A stretch of DNA of 14,562 bases, taken from the NCBI GenBank assembly GCA_015658965.1, contig DQNX01000017.1, positions 1-14,562 on the forward strand, in the 5' to 3' direction. Below, piece after piece: positions 1 through 6,795 of the stretch. Source of the stretch: Gammaproteobacteria bacterium (lineage in GTDB: Bacteria; Pseudomonadota; Gammaproteobacteria; PS1; Pseudothioglobaceae). Positions within the stretch are counted from its first letter, which is position 1. Every line of letters starts with the position of its first letter. Below the pieces are notes generated by a model, which saw nothing but the letters and a program-made list of their open reading frames with translations, searched no databases and was not told the DNA's origin. The position numbers and the translations under genes are program-made.

Positions 1-74
1 TACTAATAAGAATGATTATTAATATTATATAAGGTTATTATAATAAATACACTCAATTGATGACAATCTACTAT

Positions 75-124
75 AAATACATATTGAGTACTATCTGTCA
101 TAAAATGATGCTCAATATGTATTT
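75..124. repeat. 14-bp perfect inverted repeat just upstream of the CDF transporter
   Basis: AAATACATATTGAG at 75-88 is the exact reverse complement of CTCAATATGTATTT at 111-124, with a 22-nt loop between them. The loop has its own small hairpin, TCAT (98-101) with ATGA (105-108). The right arm ends 11 nt before the GTG start of the transporter and runs into a short T run (122-125). A possible -10 (TATAAA, 72-77) lies at the left edge, so the hairpin could fall in the 5' leader. It could be an operator, an RNA element covering the ribosome-binding region, or a weak terminator of a gene left of the window. The stem has few GC pairs, which makes a terminator less convincing. Confidence 0.6.
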
Positions 125-135
125 TAAAAAAAACT

Positions 136-1269
136 GTGAATATAGAAAACAGAACTAAAATTAGTCAAAAAGTAACCCTTGTTGGTGCTGTTGTTGATCT
201 TCTATTAGCTGTCTTTAAAGTTATCGCCGGTGTAATTGGACATTCTGGTGCATTAATCGCCGATGGTATTCACTCGTTTTCAGATTTACTCTCTGATGGC
301 GTGGTATTTTATGCAGCCAAACATTCGGCTGATGAAGCAGATGAAGATCACCCTTATGGCCATGAGCGCTTTGAAACTGTTGCTACACTTGGTTTGGCAA
401 TTATTCTGGCAATTATTGGCACTGGTATTATTGTTAATGGGTTTGAGCGCTTAAGTAATCCGAGTGAGCTTTTACACAGTGCATGGATTTTGAGTGTTGC
501 TGCGCTGTCTATCTTCTCTAAAGAGGCTTTGTATTGGTACACGTTAAAAGTAGCCAAAACTTATAAATCTGACATGCTCAAAGCCAACGCTTGGCATCAT
601 CGCTCCGATGCGCTTTCGTCCATTGTTGTGTTTGTTGGTATTTTAGGCAGTTTGAATGGCTATTTATATCTAGACAGTGTGGCTGCCATTGTTGTCGGCC
701 TAATGATTATCTATATTGCTTGGGAATTAGGCACGGGTGCTACCAAAGAATTGGTCGATACCTCTATTGATGCACAACAAGTTGAACAACTGCGAAATGC
801 GATCGGCATGATTAGTGGGGTCAATAATGTGCATTCATTACGTACTCGTAAAATTGGTCATCGGATTTCTGCGGATGTGCATGTACAGGTAGACCCATTC
901 TTAAGTGTGAGCGAGGGGCATATTATTAGTGTCAGTGTTGAGCGTGTGGCTAAAGAGTGCTTGGAAAACTTGCATGATGTAACCGTGCATATTGACCCTG
1001 AAGATGACGAAAATGCCGCACCTTGCAAAGATCTACCTGAACGCGCCCAAGCATTGGGCATTCTCAATAAAGCTTTGTTTAACAACAAATGTGATGGTGA
1101 AATTAAGCGCATCCAATTGCACTATCTAGATGGTCAGATCCATGTGGATTTCTTTTTACCACTTTCATGTTTGTCTTCTGATAAAAGCTATGATGAGATC
1201 CTAACCAAGCTAACCGAGGTGGTTAGAGCGTTACCTGAATTTGGCAATATTAAGGTTTACTACGGTTAA
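136..1269 (+). CDS. Cation diffusion facilitator (FieF/MMT-like) with extended C-terminus
   Basis: This is an inner-membrane metal/proton antiporter of the CDF family, expected to export divalent cations such as Fe, Zn or Mn. Six hydrophobic segments fill about residues 13-210. Family signatures are ADGIHSFSD in TM2 (D43, H46, D50), the DEDHPYGHERFE loop at 69-80, and WHHRSDA in TM5 (H154 and D158 as the HxxxD pair). A cytoplasmic ferredoxin-like domain follows (about 215-290) and ends in VHIDPEDDE. About 85 further residues include IKRIQLHYLDGQIHVDFFLP, which resembles a second, degenerate copy of that domain. At 377 residues it is longer than the roughly 300 of typical FieF. The start is GTG. 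No upstream in-frame ATG exists before a stop at 106-108, and no Shine-Dalgarno sequence is visible. Metal specificity cannot be read from the sequence. Confidence 0.9.
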   Translation: MNIENRTKISQKVTLVGAVVDLLLAVFKVIAGVIGHSGALIADGIHSFSDLLSDGVVFYAAKHSADEADEDHPYGHERFETVATLGLAIILAIIGTGIIVNGFERLSNPSELLHSAWILSVAALSIFSKEALYWYTLKVAKTYKSDMLKANAWHHRSDALSSIVVFVGILGSLNGYLYLDSVAAIVVGLMIIYIAWELGTGATKELVDTSIDAQQVEQLRNAIGMISGVNNVHSLRTRKIGHRISADVHVQVDPFLSVSEGHIISVSVERVAKECLENLHDVTVHIDPEDDENAAPCKDLPERAQALGILNKALFNNKCDGEIKRIQLHYLDGQIHVDFFLPLSCLSSDKSYDEILTKLTEVVRALPEFGNIKVYYG

Positions 1270-1291
1270 AAATACACTTCTAAAGTCTAAT

Positions 1292-1762
1292 TTACAAGCT
1301 GTGGTAAGCGTGGCACATCGCACCTGCTAATGCATCTGCGGCATCTTCTTGTGGTGCCTTGTTGAGTTTTAAAGATTCTTGCACCATATAAGACACTTGA
1401 TCCTTAGTGGCATGACCTTTACCAACCACTGCTTTTTTAATCTGATTAGGGCTGTACTCTACCATGGTAATGCCATTTACCCCTGCAGCAGAAATAATGG
1501 CACCACGCGCATGACCTAGCTTTATTGCCGCATCAGGATTGGGACGATCGGGGCGCATAAAGGCGCGCTCAATCACCACGATGTCAGGCTGATACTGCTT
1601 GATAAGCTGATCTATTTCAATAAAGATGGTGGTAATACGATCCGTGAGTTCACCTTTAGTGCGAATACAGCCACTCGACAGGTAAGTAAATTTGAGTTTT
1701 TGCACCTCGATCAAACCAAAGCCTGTCACTCTTGAACCGGGATCAACCCCTAAGATTTTCAT
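1292..1762 (-). CDS. ruvC: Crossover junction endodeoxyribonuclease RuvC
   Basis: RuvC is the Holliday-junction resolvase that works with the RuvAB branch-migration motor. The 156-residue protein starts with MKILGVDPGSRVTGFG and carries the four acidic catalytic residues of the RNase H-like fold: D7, E65 (VIERAFM), D140 and D143 (EDAADALA). It is slightly shorter than E. coli RuvC (173 residues) at the C-terminus but complete in its core. It stands alone: ruvA is not in the window and ruvB is about 8 kb away. Its stop lies 22 bp from the convergent stop of the CDF gene, and no clear terminator lies between them. The region upstream is shared with the divergent thioredoxin gene. Confidence 0.96.
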   Translation of the reverse strand: MKILGVDPGSRVTGFGLIEVQKLKFTYLSSGCIRTKGELTDRITTIFIEIDQLIKQYQPDIVVIERAFMRPDRPNPDAAIKLGHARGAIISAAGVNGITMVEYSPNQIKKAVVGKGHATKDQVSYMVQESLKLNKAPQEDAADALAGAMCHAYHSL

Positions 1763-1828
1763 AAAAATATTTTATCAGTTACAAGCTCAACCTGAAGACA
1801 TAAAGTGTAAATACATATCAGTATGATA

Positions 1829-1837
1829 TGATATACT
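1829..1837 (+). promoter_or_regulatory. Extended -10 promoter element for the thioredoxin gene
   Basis: TGATATACT reads as TGn followed by TATACT, a five-of-six match to TATAAT with the extended -10 TG. No good -35 is seen at 17 bp, which is usual for extended -10 promoters. The start codon is 28 bp downstream. Just upstream lies a small dyad, ATATCA (1815-1820) with TGATAT (1824-1829), which might be an operator or chance in AT-rich DNA. Confidence 0.5.
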
Positions 1838-1865
1838 ATATTTTTAAAATTTAAAAGATAAGAAG

Positions 1866-2249
1866 ATGGCAGTATTAGAGCTAAACAAAGACAATTTTGA
1901 TGAGACTATTGATAATAACGATATTGTTATCCTAGACTTTTGGGCACCATGGTGTGGCCCTTGTAAGCAGTTTGCACCCACTTACGAAGCCATCAGTGAA
2001 AAAATTGACGGCGTTACGTTTGCAAAAATTAATACAGAAGATCAACAAGAGTTAGGGGCTAAGTTTCAGATTCGCTCTATTCCAACATTGATGATTTTTA
2101 GAGAACAAATCGCTATTTTTTCTCAGCCTGGTGCAATGTCTGAATCAGACCTTAAAACTGTACTTAACAAAGCCAAAGAACTTGATATGGAAATGGTTCG
2201 CAAAGAAATTACTGAAAAAGAAGCAAAAACTAGAGGCATCCTAGATTAA
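1866..2249 (+). CDS. Thioredoxin-family protein with charged C-terminal tail
   Basis: This is a cytoplasmic thiol-disulfide oxidoreductase. It has the WCGPC active site with C30 and C33, the buried acid D24 of the LDFWAPWC strand, and the cis-proline P73 in RSIPTL. The fold is complete by about residue 108. A further ~19 residues, rich in Glu and Lys, probably extend the last helix; classical Trx1 proteins lack this. The ATG lies directly after a purine-rich AAGAAG. The gene is monocistronic, with an extended -10 upstream and a terminator downstream. It overlaps the stop of the convergent ArsC-family gene by 9 bp. It is clearly a thioredoxin, but whether it is the housekeeping one or a specialised paralogue cannot be decided. 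Confidence 0.93.
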   Translation: MAVLELNKDNFDETIDNNDIVILDFWAPWCGPCKQFAPTYEAISEKIDGVTFAKINTEDQQELGAKFQIRSIPTLMIFREQIAIFSQPGAMSESDLKTVLNKAKELDMEMVRKEITEKEAKTRGILD

Positions 2250-2570
2250 ATCTGAATAAATTTTTTCACTAAACCCAACCCTAATTTCATTGTCCAATAC
2301 TAAAACGGGTCGTTTAATTAGGGTTGGGTTTTTTAACGCTAATGCTGGCGTGATATTTTGCTTTTCATCATCAGTAAAATTTCGATAAGTGGTTGAGCGC
2401 TTATTAATAACTTTATCCCAACCTAGGGCGTCAATAAAGCTTTGTAGTGTTAGTGCATTAATTGGGTTTTGACGAAAATCGATAAATTCAAATTCAACGC
2501 CGTGAAGATCTAAGAACTTTTGCGCTTTTTTAACGGTGTCGCAGTTTTTTATACCGTACATTTTGAGCAT
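2241..2570 (-). CDS. ArsC/Spx-family reductase-like protein (YffB type)
   Basis: This 109-residue protein belongs to the thioredoxin-fold ArsC/Spx superfamily, and the opening YGIKNCDTVKKA is typical of the YffB branch. It has a single active-site Cys (C10, CDTV rather than CxxC) and conserved arginines at R58 (RSTTYR), R87 (IKRPVL) and R97. YffB-type proteins are linked to glutathione-dependent thiol chemistry, but their true substrate is unclear, so arsenate reduction should not be assumed. It is the last gene of the long minus-strand run, 3 bp after the preceding stop. Residues of about 79-100 are encoded by DNA that also forms the terminator of the opposing thioredoxin gene. The stop is TAG. 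Confidence 0.88.
   Translation of the reverse strand: MLKMYGIKNCDTVKKAQKFLDLHGVEFEFIDFRQNPINALTLQSFIDALGWDKVINKRSTTYRNFTDDEKQNITPALALKNPTLIKRPVLVLDNEIRVGFSEKIYSDLI
2271..2334 (+). terminator. Rho-independent terminator of thioredoxin, inside the opposing gene
   Basis: AAACCCAACCCTAATT (2271-2286) pairs perfectly over 16 bp with AATTAGGGTTGGGTTT (2316-2331). The plus-strand arm ends in six T residues (2329-2334). The 29-nt loop contains a second hairpin, AAACG (2303-2307) with CGTTT (2311-2315), which abuts the main stem. It begins 22 nt after the thioredoxin stop. On the minus strand the stem is followed by AGTGAAAA rather than a T tract, so the signal is directional and should spare the ArsC-family gene that it lies in. 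Confidence 0.88.
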
Positions 2571-2573
2571 AAT

Positions 2574-3197
2574 TTAAAGCCTGTAAAATTCAAAAATCTC
2601 TTTATTTTCTTGGTCGACGATAATGCGTAGCCCTTTATCGGGGTAATACCAATACTCAACCCCTGGATCGACCAAATCAATGCGTGCTGGTTTTTTAAAT
2701 AAGCCGATCAAAGTATCTGTAGAAAGATCCGCTTTGGGAATAAAAGTGAGTGATTTGATTATTAGGGCAAACATGGAAGATTCACCCGTCTTGTTAAATG
2801 AAGTTTTTTTATTGCCTGTTGGCATTATTTCAGCCTCTTTAATATTATGACTTAAATAATCAAATTGCTGATCATTGAAATTTAAATCAAGAATCACTTT
2901 TGCTGAAATACCGCCGACTTTGGTGCTGGCAAAAAATACTTCTAAATTTTGTTTCTTGTCTCTGTCTTCAAACAGAGAAGCCTTAACTTCACTGCCAAAT
3001 AAGCGCATGGCATCAGACAGAGTGCTTTTACCCATGGTTAAATCAAAAACCACTGTTTCACCCTGATCATTAACATAACTTTGCCAAGGCATGGCTTGGT
3101 TATTAGGCATTGTCATATCACGTGACGCCCAATAGAGGATGGCGTAAATTAGCGCCGCTATTAAGAGAATAATTAAAACTATTTTGCTTTCTTTCAT
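2574..3197 (-). CDS. Unknown membrane-anchored protein, possibly two BamE-like repeats
   Basis: I do not recognise a named family. The 207 residues begin with one strongly hydrophobic segment (about 5-24, IVLIILLIAALIYAILYWAS) after two lysines, consistent with an uncleaved anchor and a periplasmic domain; there is no lipobox. Two stretches resemble each other and the SmpA/BamE-type pattern of a short helix followed by a strand: MGKSTLSDAMRLFG and STDTLIGLFKKPARIDL, the latter followed by VEYWYYPDKGLRIIVD. A small beta-rich periplasmic domain or a duplicated BamE-like fold is an inference. The start overlaps the preceding stop (ATGA), so translation is probably coupled. Confidence 0.75.
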   Translation of the reverse strand: MKESKIVLIILLIAALIYAILYWASRDMTMPNNQAMPWQSYVNDQGETVVFDLTMGKSTLSDAMRLFGSEVKASLFEDRDKKQNLEVFFASTKVGGISAKVILDLNFNDQQFDYLSHNIKEAEIMPTGNKKTSFNKTGESSMFALIIKSLTFIPKADLSTDTLIGLFKKPARIDLVDPGVEYWYYPDKGLRIIVDQENKEIFEFYRL

Positions 3198-3604
3198 CGT
3201 TCGAACGGGGGTTTTTTGGCTTTATTCCGCAACCAATTTAGCGCTTTAAAAGTTGGCTCGTGGTTAATGAGTTTTAACTCCAACTTACGTTTGCCAGGAA
3301 ACTCCATCAAAAATAAGCCTAATAGAATAGAAATGATGCCCTGGCCTGGCGTTACCAACATAATAATGCCAGCAACTAAAAGCACGAAGCCGATTATTGT
3401 TTTAATAACAACAGCAATCAAATGTCCAAGATGTTTAATTTCAACCTTGTGTTGATTGGTATGAACAAAATAATCTTGAGTAATTTTTCCTAATAAGAAG
3501 GGTGTTAATAAAAGACTCACAACAAAGACAATAAAAGACACGCTCCCTGCCCAAACTAAATACTGTTGATAATCTAGTGTGGCCTGGGTGATAAAATCTA
3601 GCAT
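3194..3604 (-). CDS. Small inner-membrane protein, PGPGW-like
   Basis: This 136-residue integral membrane protein has hydrophobic segments at about 17-40 and 60-100. The second region reads IIGFVLLVAGIIMLVTPGQG and then ISILLGLFLMEFPGKRKLE, which matches the layout of the putative transmembrane PGPGW family, with TPGQG in place of PGPGW. It ends in a basic amphipathic tail (LNWLRNKAKKPPFE). Function is unknown for this family. It overlaps dtd by 7 bp and the next gene by 4 bp (ATGA). Confidence 0.75.
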   Translation of the reverse strand: MLDFITQATLDYQQYLVWAGSVSFIVFVVSLLLTPFLLGKITQDYFVHTNQHKVEIKHLGHLIAVVIKTIIGFVLLVAGIIMLVTPGQGIISILLGLFLMEFPGKRKLELKLINHEPTFKALNWLRNKAKKPPFER

Positions 3605-4035
3605 TCGAGTAAGAAAGTCACCGGCCCATCATTGGTGAGAGAGACCTGCATGTCAGCAGCAAAAACACCCGTGGCAACTTGCGTATGTGCCTTTTGCATT
3701 TGATGAACAAAATAGTTATATAACTCTTCAGCCGGCTTGGGTGGCTTGGCAGTAGAAAAACCAGGCCGTGTTCCAGAGCTGGTATCTGCCACCAGGGTAA
3801 ATTGTGAAACAAGCAAAATGCCACCGCTAACATCTTGAACTGACAAGTTCATTTTTTCATTGTTGTCATAAAAGATACGGTAGGACAATAAGCGTCGGAT
3901 CATTTTGTCCACCTCGGCGAATTCATCGTATTTTTCAATGCCAATAAAAACCAACAGTCCTTGGTTAATCTGCCCAGTGATTTGTCCGTCTACCTCGACC
4001 TGAGCACGGCTAACACGCTGAATTAAAATCTTCAT
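3598..4035 (-). CDS. dtd: D-aminoacyl-tRNA deacylase
   Basis: Dtd hydrolyses D-amino acids, and mischarged glycine, from tRNA as a proofreading step. The 145-residue protein is full length. It carries both active-site motifs: SQFTL (77-81) and NDGPVT (135-140), whose Gly137-Pro138 is the cross-subunit Gly-cisPro pair that excludes L-aminoacyl-tRNA. RPGF at 90-93 is also typical. It lies 12 bp after glyS, which is thematically fitting since Dtd also acts on glycylated tRNA. The stop is TAG and overlaps the start of the downstream membrane protein. Confidence 0.96.
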   Translation of the reverse strand: MKILIQRVSRAQVEVDGQITGQINQGLLVFIGIEKYDEFAEVDKMIRRLLSYRIFYDNNEKMNLSVQDVSGGILLVSQFTLVADTSSGTRPGFSTAKPPKPAEELYNYFVHQMQKAHTQVATGVFAADMQVSLTNDGPVTFLLEC

Positions 4036-4047
4036 GATTGGTGACTA

Positions 4048-6084
4048 CTACGCACTTAAATGAGACACATCGGCCACGGAAAGAAATAAAGACCTAATCC
4101 AGTTAAGCAGTGTTAGCCGTGCTTGTTTTAACGCTTCGTCATCAGTGTTAACCATAACTTGATCAAAAAATGCATCAATGGCGTCTTTAAGGCTGAGCAA
4201 CTCATTCATTGATTGGGTGTAATTACTACTACCAGCAAGCTGGTTGGCCACTGTTTGTGTTGCTATAAATAATGCTTTTTCTGCAGGCTCTACTAGCACG
4301 CTATTGTCGACTTGAATACCTAAATCTTTGTGCTCTTTAAGCATGTTAGCAATACGCTTGTTTGCTTCAATAAGACTTTCTGAGGCACTATTTAGGGTAA
4401 ATTCATTGAGTGCACCGACTCTTAAATGGAAATCATAAGGCGACTCTGGACGCACAGCCAATACTGCCTCAAAAGCCTTGGAACTGACTTTTTGTTCTTT
4501 ATAATAAGCACGCAAGCGATCCATCATAAATTTATAAATAGCCTCTGCACTTGATTTATCAACATCTGAAGTGTGCAGTTCAAGTGATTGTTTAATCAAC
4601 GCTTTAAGATTAAGCGTGAGTTTACCTTCCACCATGATTCTTAATAGACCCAACGCCATTCTTCTTAAGGCGTAAGGATCTTTTGATCCGGTTGGGCCTT
4701 GACCAATGCCATAAATACCAGTAATGGTATCAAGCTTGTCGGCAATTGCCACGACCAAACCTTCGTTACTGCTAGGCAATGTGTCGCCTGCAAATCTTGG
4801 ATGATAATGTTCACTAATAGCCATTGCCACAGCAGAATCCTCACCATCGTTCAATGCATAATAACCACCCATAACACCTTGCAGATCAGCAAACTCACCC
4901 ACCATGTTGGTAACCAAATCGGTTTTAGACAAAAGACCTGCGCGGGCACTGTGCTCTGCATTAGCGCCCACTACATTCGCAATGTAAGTTGATAATGACT
5001 CAATGCGCTTAGCCTTATCACCCATAGAACCTAATGATTTCATGAATAAAACACGGTCTAATTTAGGCAGGCGTGAAACTAGAGAATCGGCTTTATCCTG
5101 TTCCCAGAAAAATTCAGAGTCCGTTAAACGCGGTCTAATTACGCGTTCGTTACCATCGATAATGACGGATAAATCGCTAGACTCAATATTAGCAACCGAG
5201 ATAAAGATGGGTAATAATTTTCCATCATCATCCACCATATGGAAATACTTCTGGTGTGATTTCATGGCAGAAATTAGCGCCTCCTCTGGCACATCTAAAA
5301 ATCTTGCATCAAATCCACCTGAAAATGCTTTTGGGTATTCAACCAAGGCGCAAACTTCATCGAGTAATGATTCGTCAATGACTGCATTTGATTGGCAATC
5401 AAGCGCCACTTGCATGACTTGCTCGCGAATCATTTCTTTACGTGCATCAAAGTCAACTTCAATTTTTGCCTTATTAAATAAAGTTTGACGATAATGACTG
5501 GCATTATCAATATTAAATACTTGCTCACCAGTAAAGCGCAGGCCTCGAGTGGTGTTGCCACTACTCAGCCCCATGACTGTCGCTGTCACCACATCGCTAC
5601 CTAACATCATAATCAGCCAATGTGTTGGACGCACAAAGTTAAAATCTAAATCACCCCAACGCATGGCACGGGTAATGGGTATTTTTTTAATAGCTGTATC
5701 AACAATATCTTCTAATAAATCTTGTATTTTTAAACCTTTTTGCTCTTTAGTAAAAAAGTAGTAATCTGCCTTACCAAAGGCTTTTTGTTCTAGATCAGCT
5801 CGGCTAACACCGCATGATTTTGCAAAACCATCAACCGCTTGATCAGGCGCACTAACGGCTGGACCTTTACGCTCAATGGTCTGGTCTTGTTGTTGCAATT
5901 GTAAATCACTCACTAATACAGCCAAGCGCCTTGGTGTGGCAAAAGACTCAACCTTAGTGTGTGACAAGTTAAGCTCAGACAATTGCGCAGTCACATTATT
6001 TGTTAGTGCATTTGAAAGCTGCTTTAATAATTTGGGTGGTAACTCTTCTGTGCCGAGTTCTAATAAAAAATCTTGTGTATTCAT
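4048..6084 (-). CDS. glyS: Glycine-tRNA ligase beta subunit
   Basis: This is the beta subunit of the heterotetrameric bacterial glycyl-tRNA synthetase, which handles tRNA binding while the alpha subunit (GlyQ) binds glycine and ATP. The N-terminal signature FLLELGTEELPPK and internal motifs such as RWGDLDFNFVRPTHW, HQKYFHM and ADKLDTITGIYGIGQGPTGS are characteristic. At 678 residues it is full length (E. coli 689), and the C-terminal anticodon-binding-like domain is present. glyQ usually lies directly upstream, but here that place is held by minC, which overlaps the glyS start by 4 bp (ATGA). The stop is TAG. Confidence 0.97.
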   Translation of the reverse strand: MNTQDFLLELGTEELPPKLLKQLSNALTNNVTAQLSELNLSHTKVESFATPRRLAVLVSDLQLQQQDQTIERKGPAVSAPDQAVDGFAKSCGVSRADLEQKAFGKADYYFFTKEQKGLKIQDLLEDIVDTAIKKIPITRAMRWGDLDFNFVRPTHWLIMMLGSDVVTATVMGLSSGNTTRGLRFTGEQVFNIDNASHYRQTLFNKAKIEVDFDARKEMIREQVMQVALDCQSNAVIDESLLDEVCALVEYPKAFSGGFDARFLDVPEEALISAMKSHQKYFHMVDDDGKLLPIFISVANIESSDLSVIIDGNERVIRPRLTDSEFFWEQDKADSLVSRLPKLDRVLFMKSLGSMGDKAKRIESLSTYIANVVGANAEHSARAGLLSKTDLVTNMVGEFADLQGVMGGYYALNDGEDSAVAMAISEHYHPRFAGDTLPSSNEGLVVAIADKLDTITGIYGIGQGPTGSKDPYALRRMALGLLRIMVEGKLTLNLKALIKQSLELHTSDVDKSSAEAIYKFMMDRLRAYYKEQKVSSKAFEAVLAVRPESPYDFHLRVGALNEFTLNSASESLIEANKRIANMLKEHKDLGIQVDNSVLVEPAEKALFIATQTVANQLAGSSNYTQSMNELLSLKDAIDAFFDQVMVNTDDEALKQARLTLLNWIRSLFLSVADVSHLSA

Positions 6085-6791
6085 ACTATTTGAAACCTTA
6101 ATTTACCTTTGTTTAAATCAATCATCATTGAACGTGCATAGAGCTTGGTTGGCACCACGTCAAATTTTTTGTAGATGCCTGCAATAGAAACCAATTGAGC
6201 ATTAAAAGAGTGAATAAAAATTGTGGCTTTTTCATCACCATAAATTCCAGCAAAGACCCTGCCCTGCACTTCTTTATAAGCAGAAATACTGCCATACGAC
6301 ATAACCTCTGCATCTGACTTAACCATGCCTAATAATACCAAATCACTATCTATTGCCACCACTTGCGCTGACGAATAAACTTTATTGGCCACAATTTTAG
6401 GTGCTTGATAAACCTTGTCTTGATGCGGATTAGGCGATTGATCATTGACAATCTTTTTAGGAGTTTTTGGCTTACTGGGTGTGAGCGACTTACCAAAAAC
6501 TGCCAAACCTGAAAATTTAGCAAAATCAATCAGCTCTTGTTTGCGCGAACGAATACCTACTGCCACCATGTCATTCTGGGTTAGGATTTCTATTAACACC
6601 GCCAACTCATTGGCTTGAAAATGTTTATTTTCAATCTCAAGAATGACTGGTGCACGCTGGAATTGTTTTTTATTATTATTGGCTAAATCAGCAATTTCAG
6701 TGAGTAAATCATCAATATTATTGGTCAACACTCTAAGCGTATAAAGCGCTTCAGTTTGGGTTTTTACTTCAATCAGATTGGCTTTTTTCAT
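6081..6791 (-). CDS. minC: Septum site-determining protein MinC (divergent)
   Basis: MinC blocks FtsZ ring assembly away from midcell when brought to the membrane by MinD. The 236-residue protein has an N-terminal FtsZ-inhibiting domain (about 1-100), a basic Pro/Lys linker (about 101-135) and the C-terminal beta-helix domain (about 136-236). The latter is recognisable from DLVLLGMVKSDAEVMSYGSI, QGRVFAGIYGDE and AQLVSIAGIY. The RSGQ motif that contacts MinD in other MinC proteins is replaced by YSSA (139-142), and GAEV reads DAEV. The usual partners minD and minE are not adjacent. SD-like GAAGAG precedes the ATG by about 8 nt, and the gene begins 4 bp after the antitoxin-like gene. Confidence 0.9.
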   Translation of the reverse strand: MKKANLIEVKTQTEALYTLRVLTNNIDDLLTEIADLANNNKKQFQRAPVILEIENKHFQANELAVLIEILTQNDMVAVGIRSRKQELIDFAKFSGLAVFGKSLTPSKPKTPKKIVNDQSPNPHQDKVYQAPKIVANKVYSSAQVVAIDSDLVLLGMVKSDAEVMSYGSISAYKEVQGRVFAGIYGDEKATIFIHSFNAQLVSIAGIYKKFDVVPTKLYARSMMIDLNKGKLRFQIV

Positions 6792-6795
6792 TTTT

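Noticed and set aside
1270..1291. Terminator between the CDF gene and ruvC
   Set aside because: Only a 4-bp ACTT/AAGT stem is present, with no T tract, too weak to call.
2241..2570. Arsenate reductase of an arsenic-resistance operon
   Set aside because: The sequence follows the YffB branch of the family, and no arsR, arsB or other arsenic genes are nearby.
5003..5488. Plus-strand 161-codon reading frame opposite glyS
   Set aside because: It lies wholly inside the conserved glyS gene, has no recognisable motifs and no ribosome site, and is a shadow frame.
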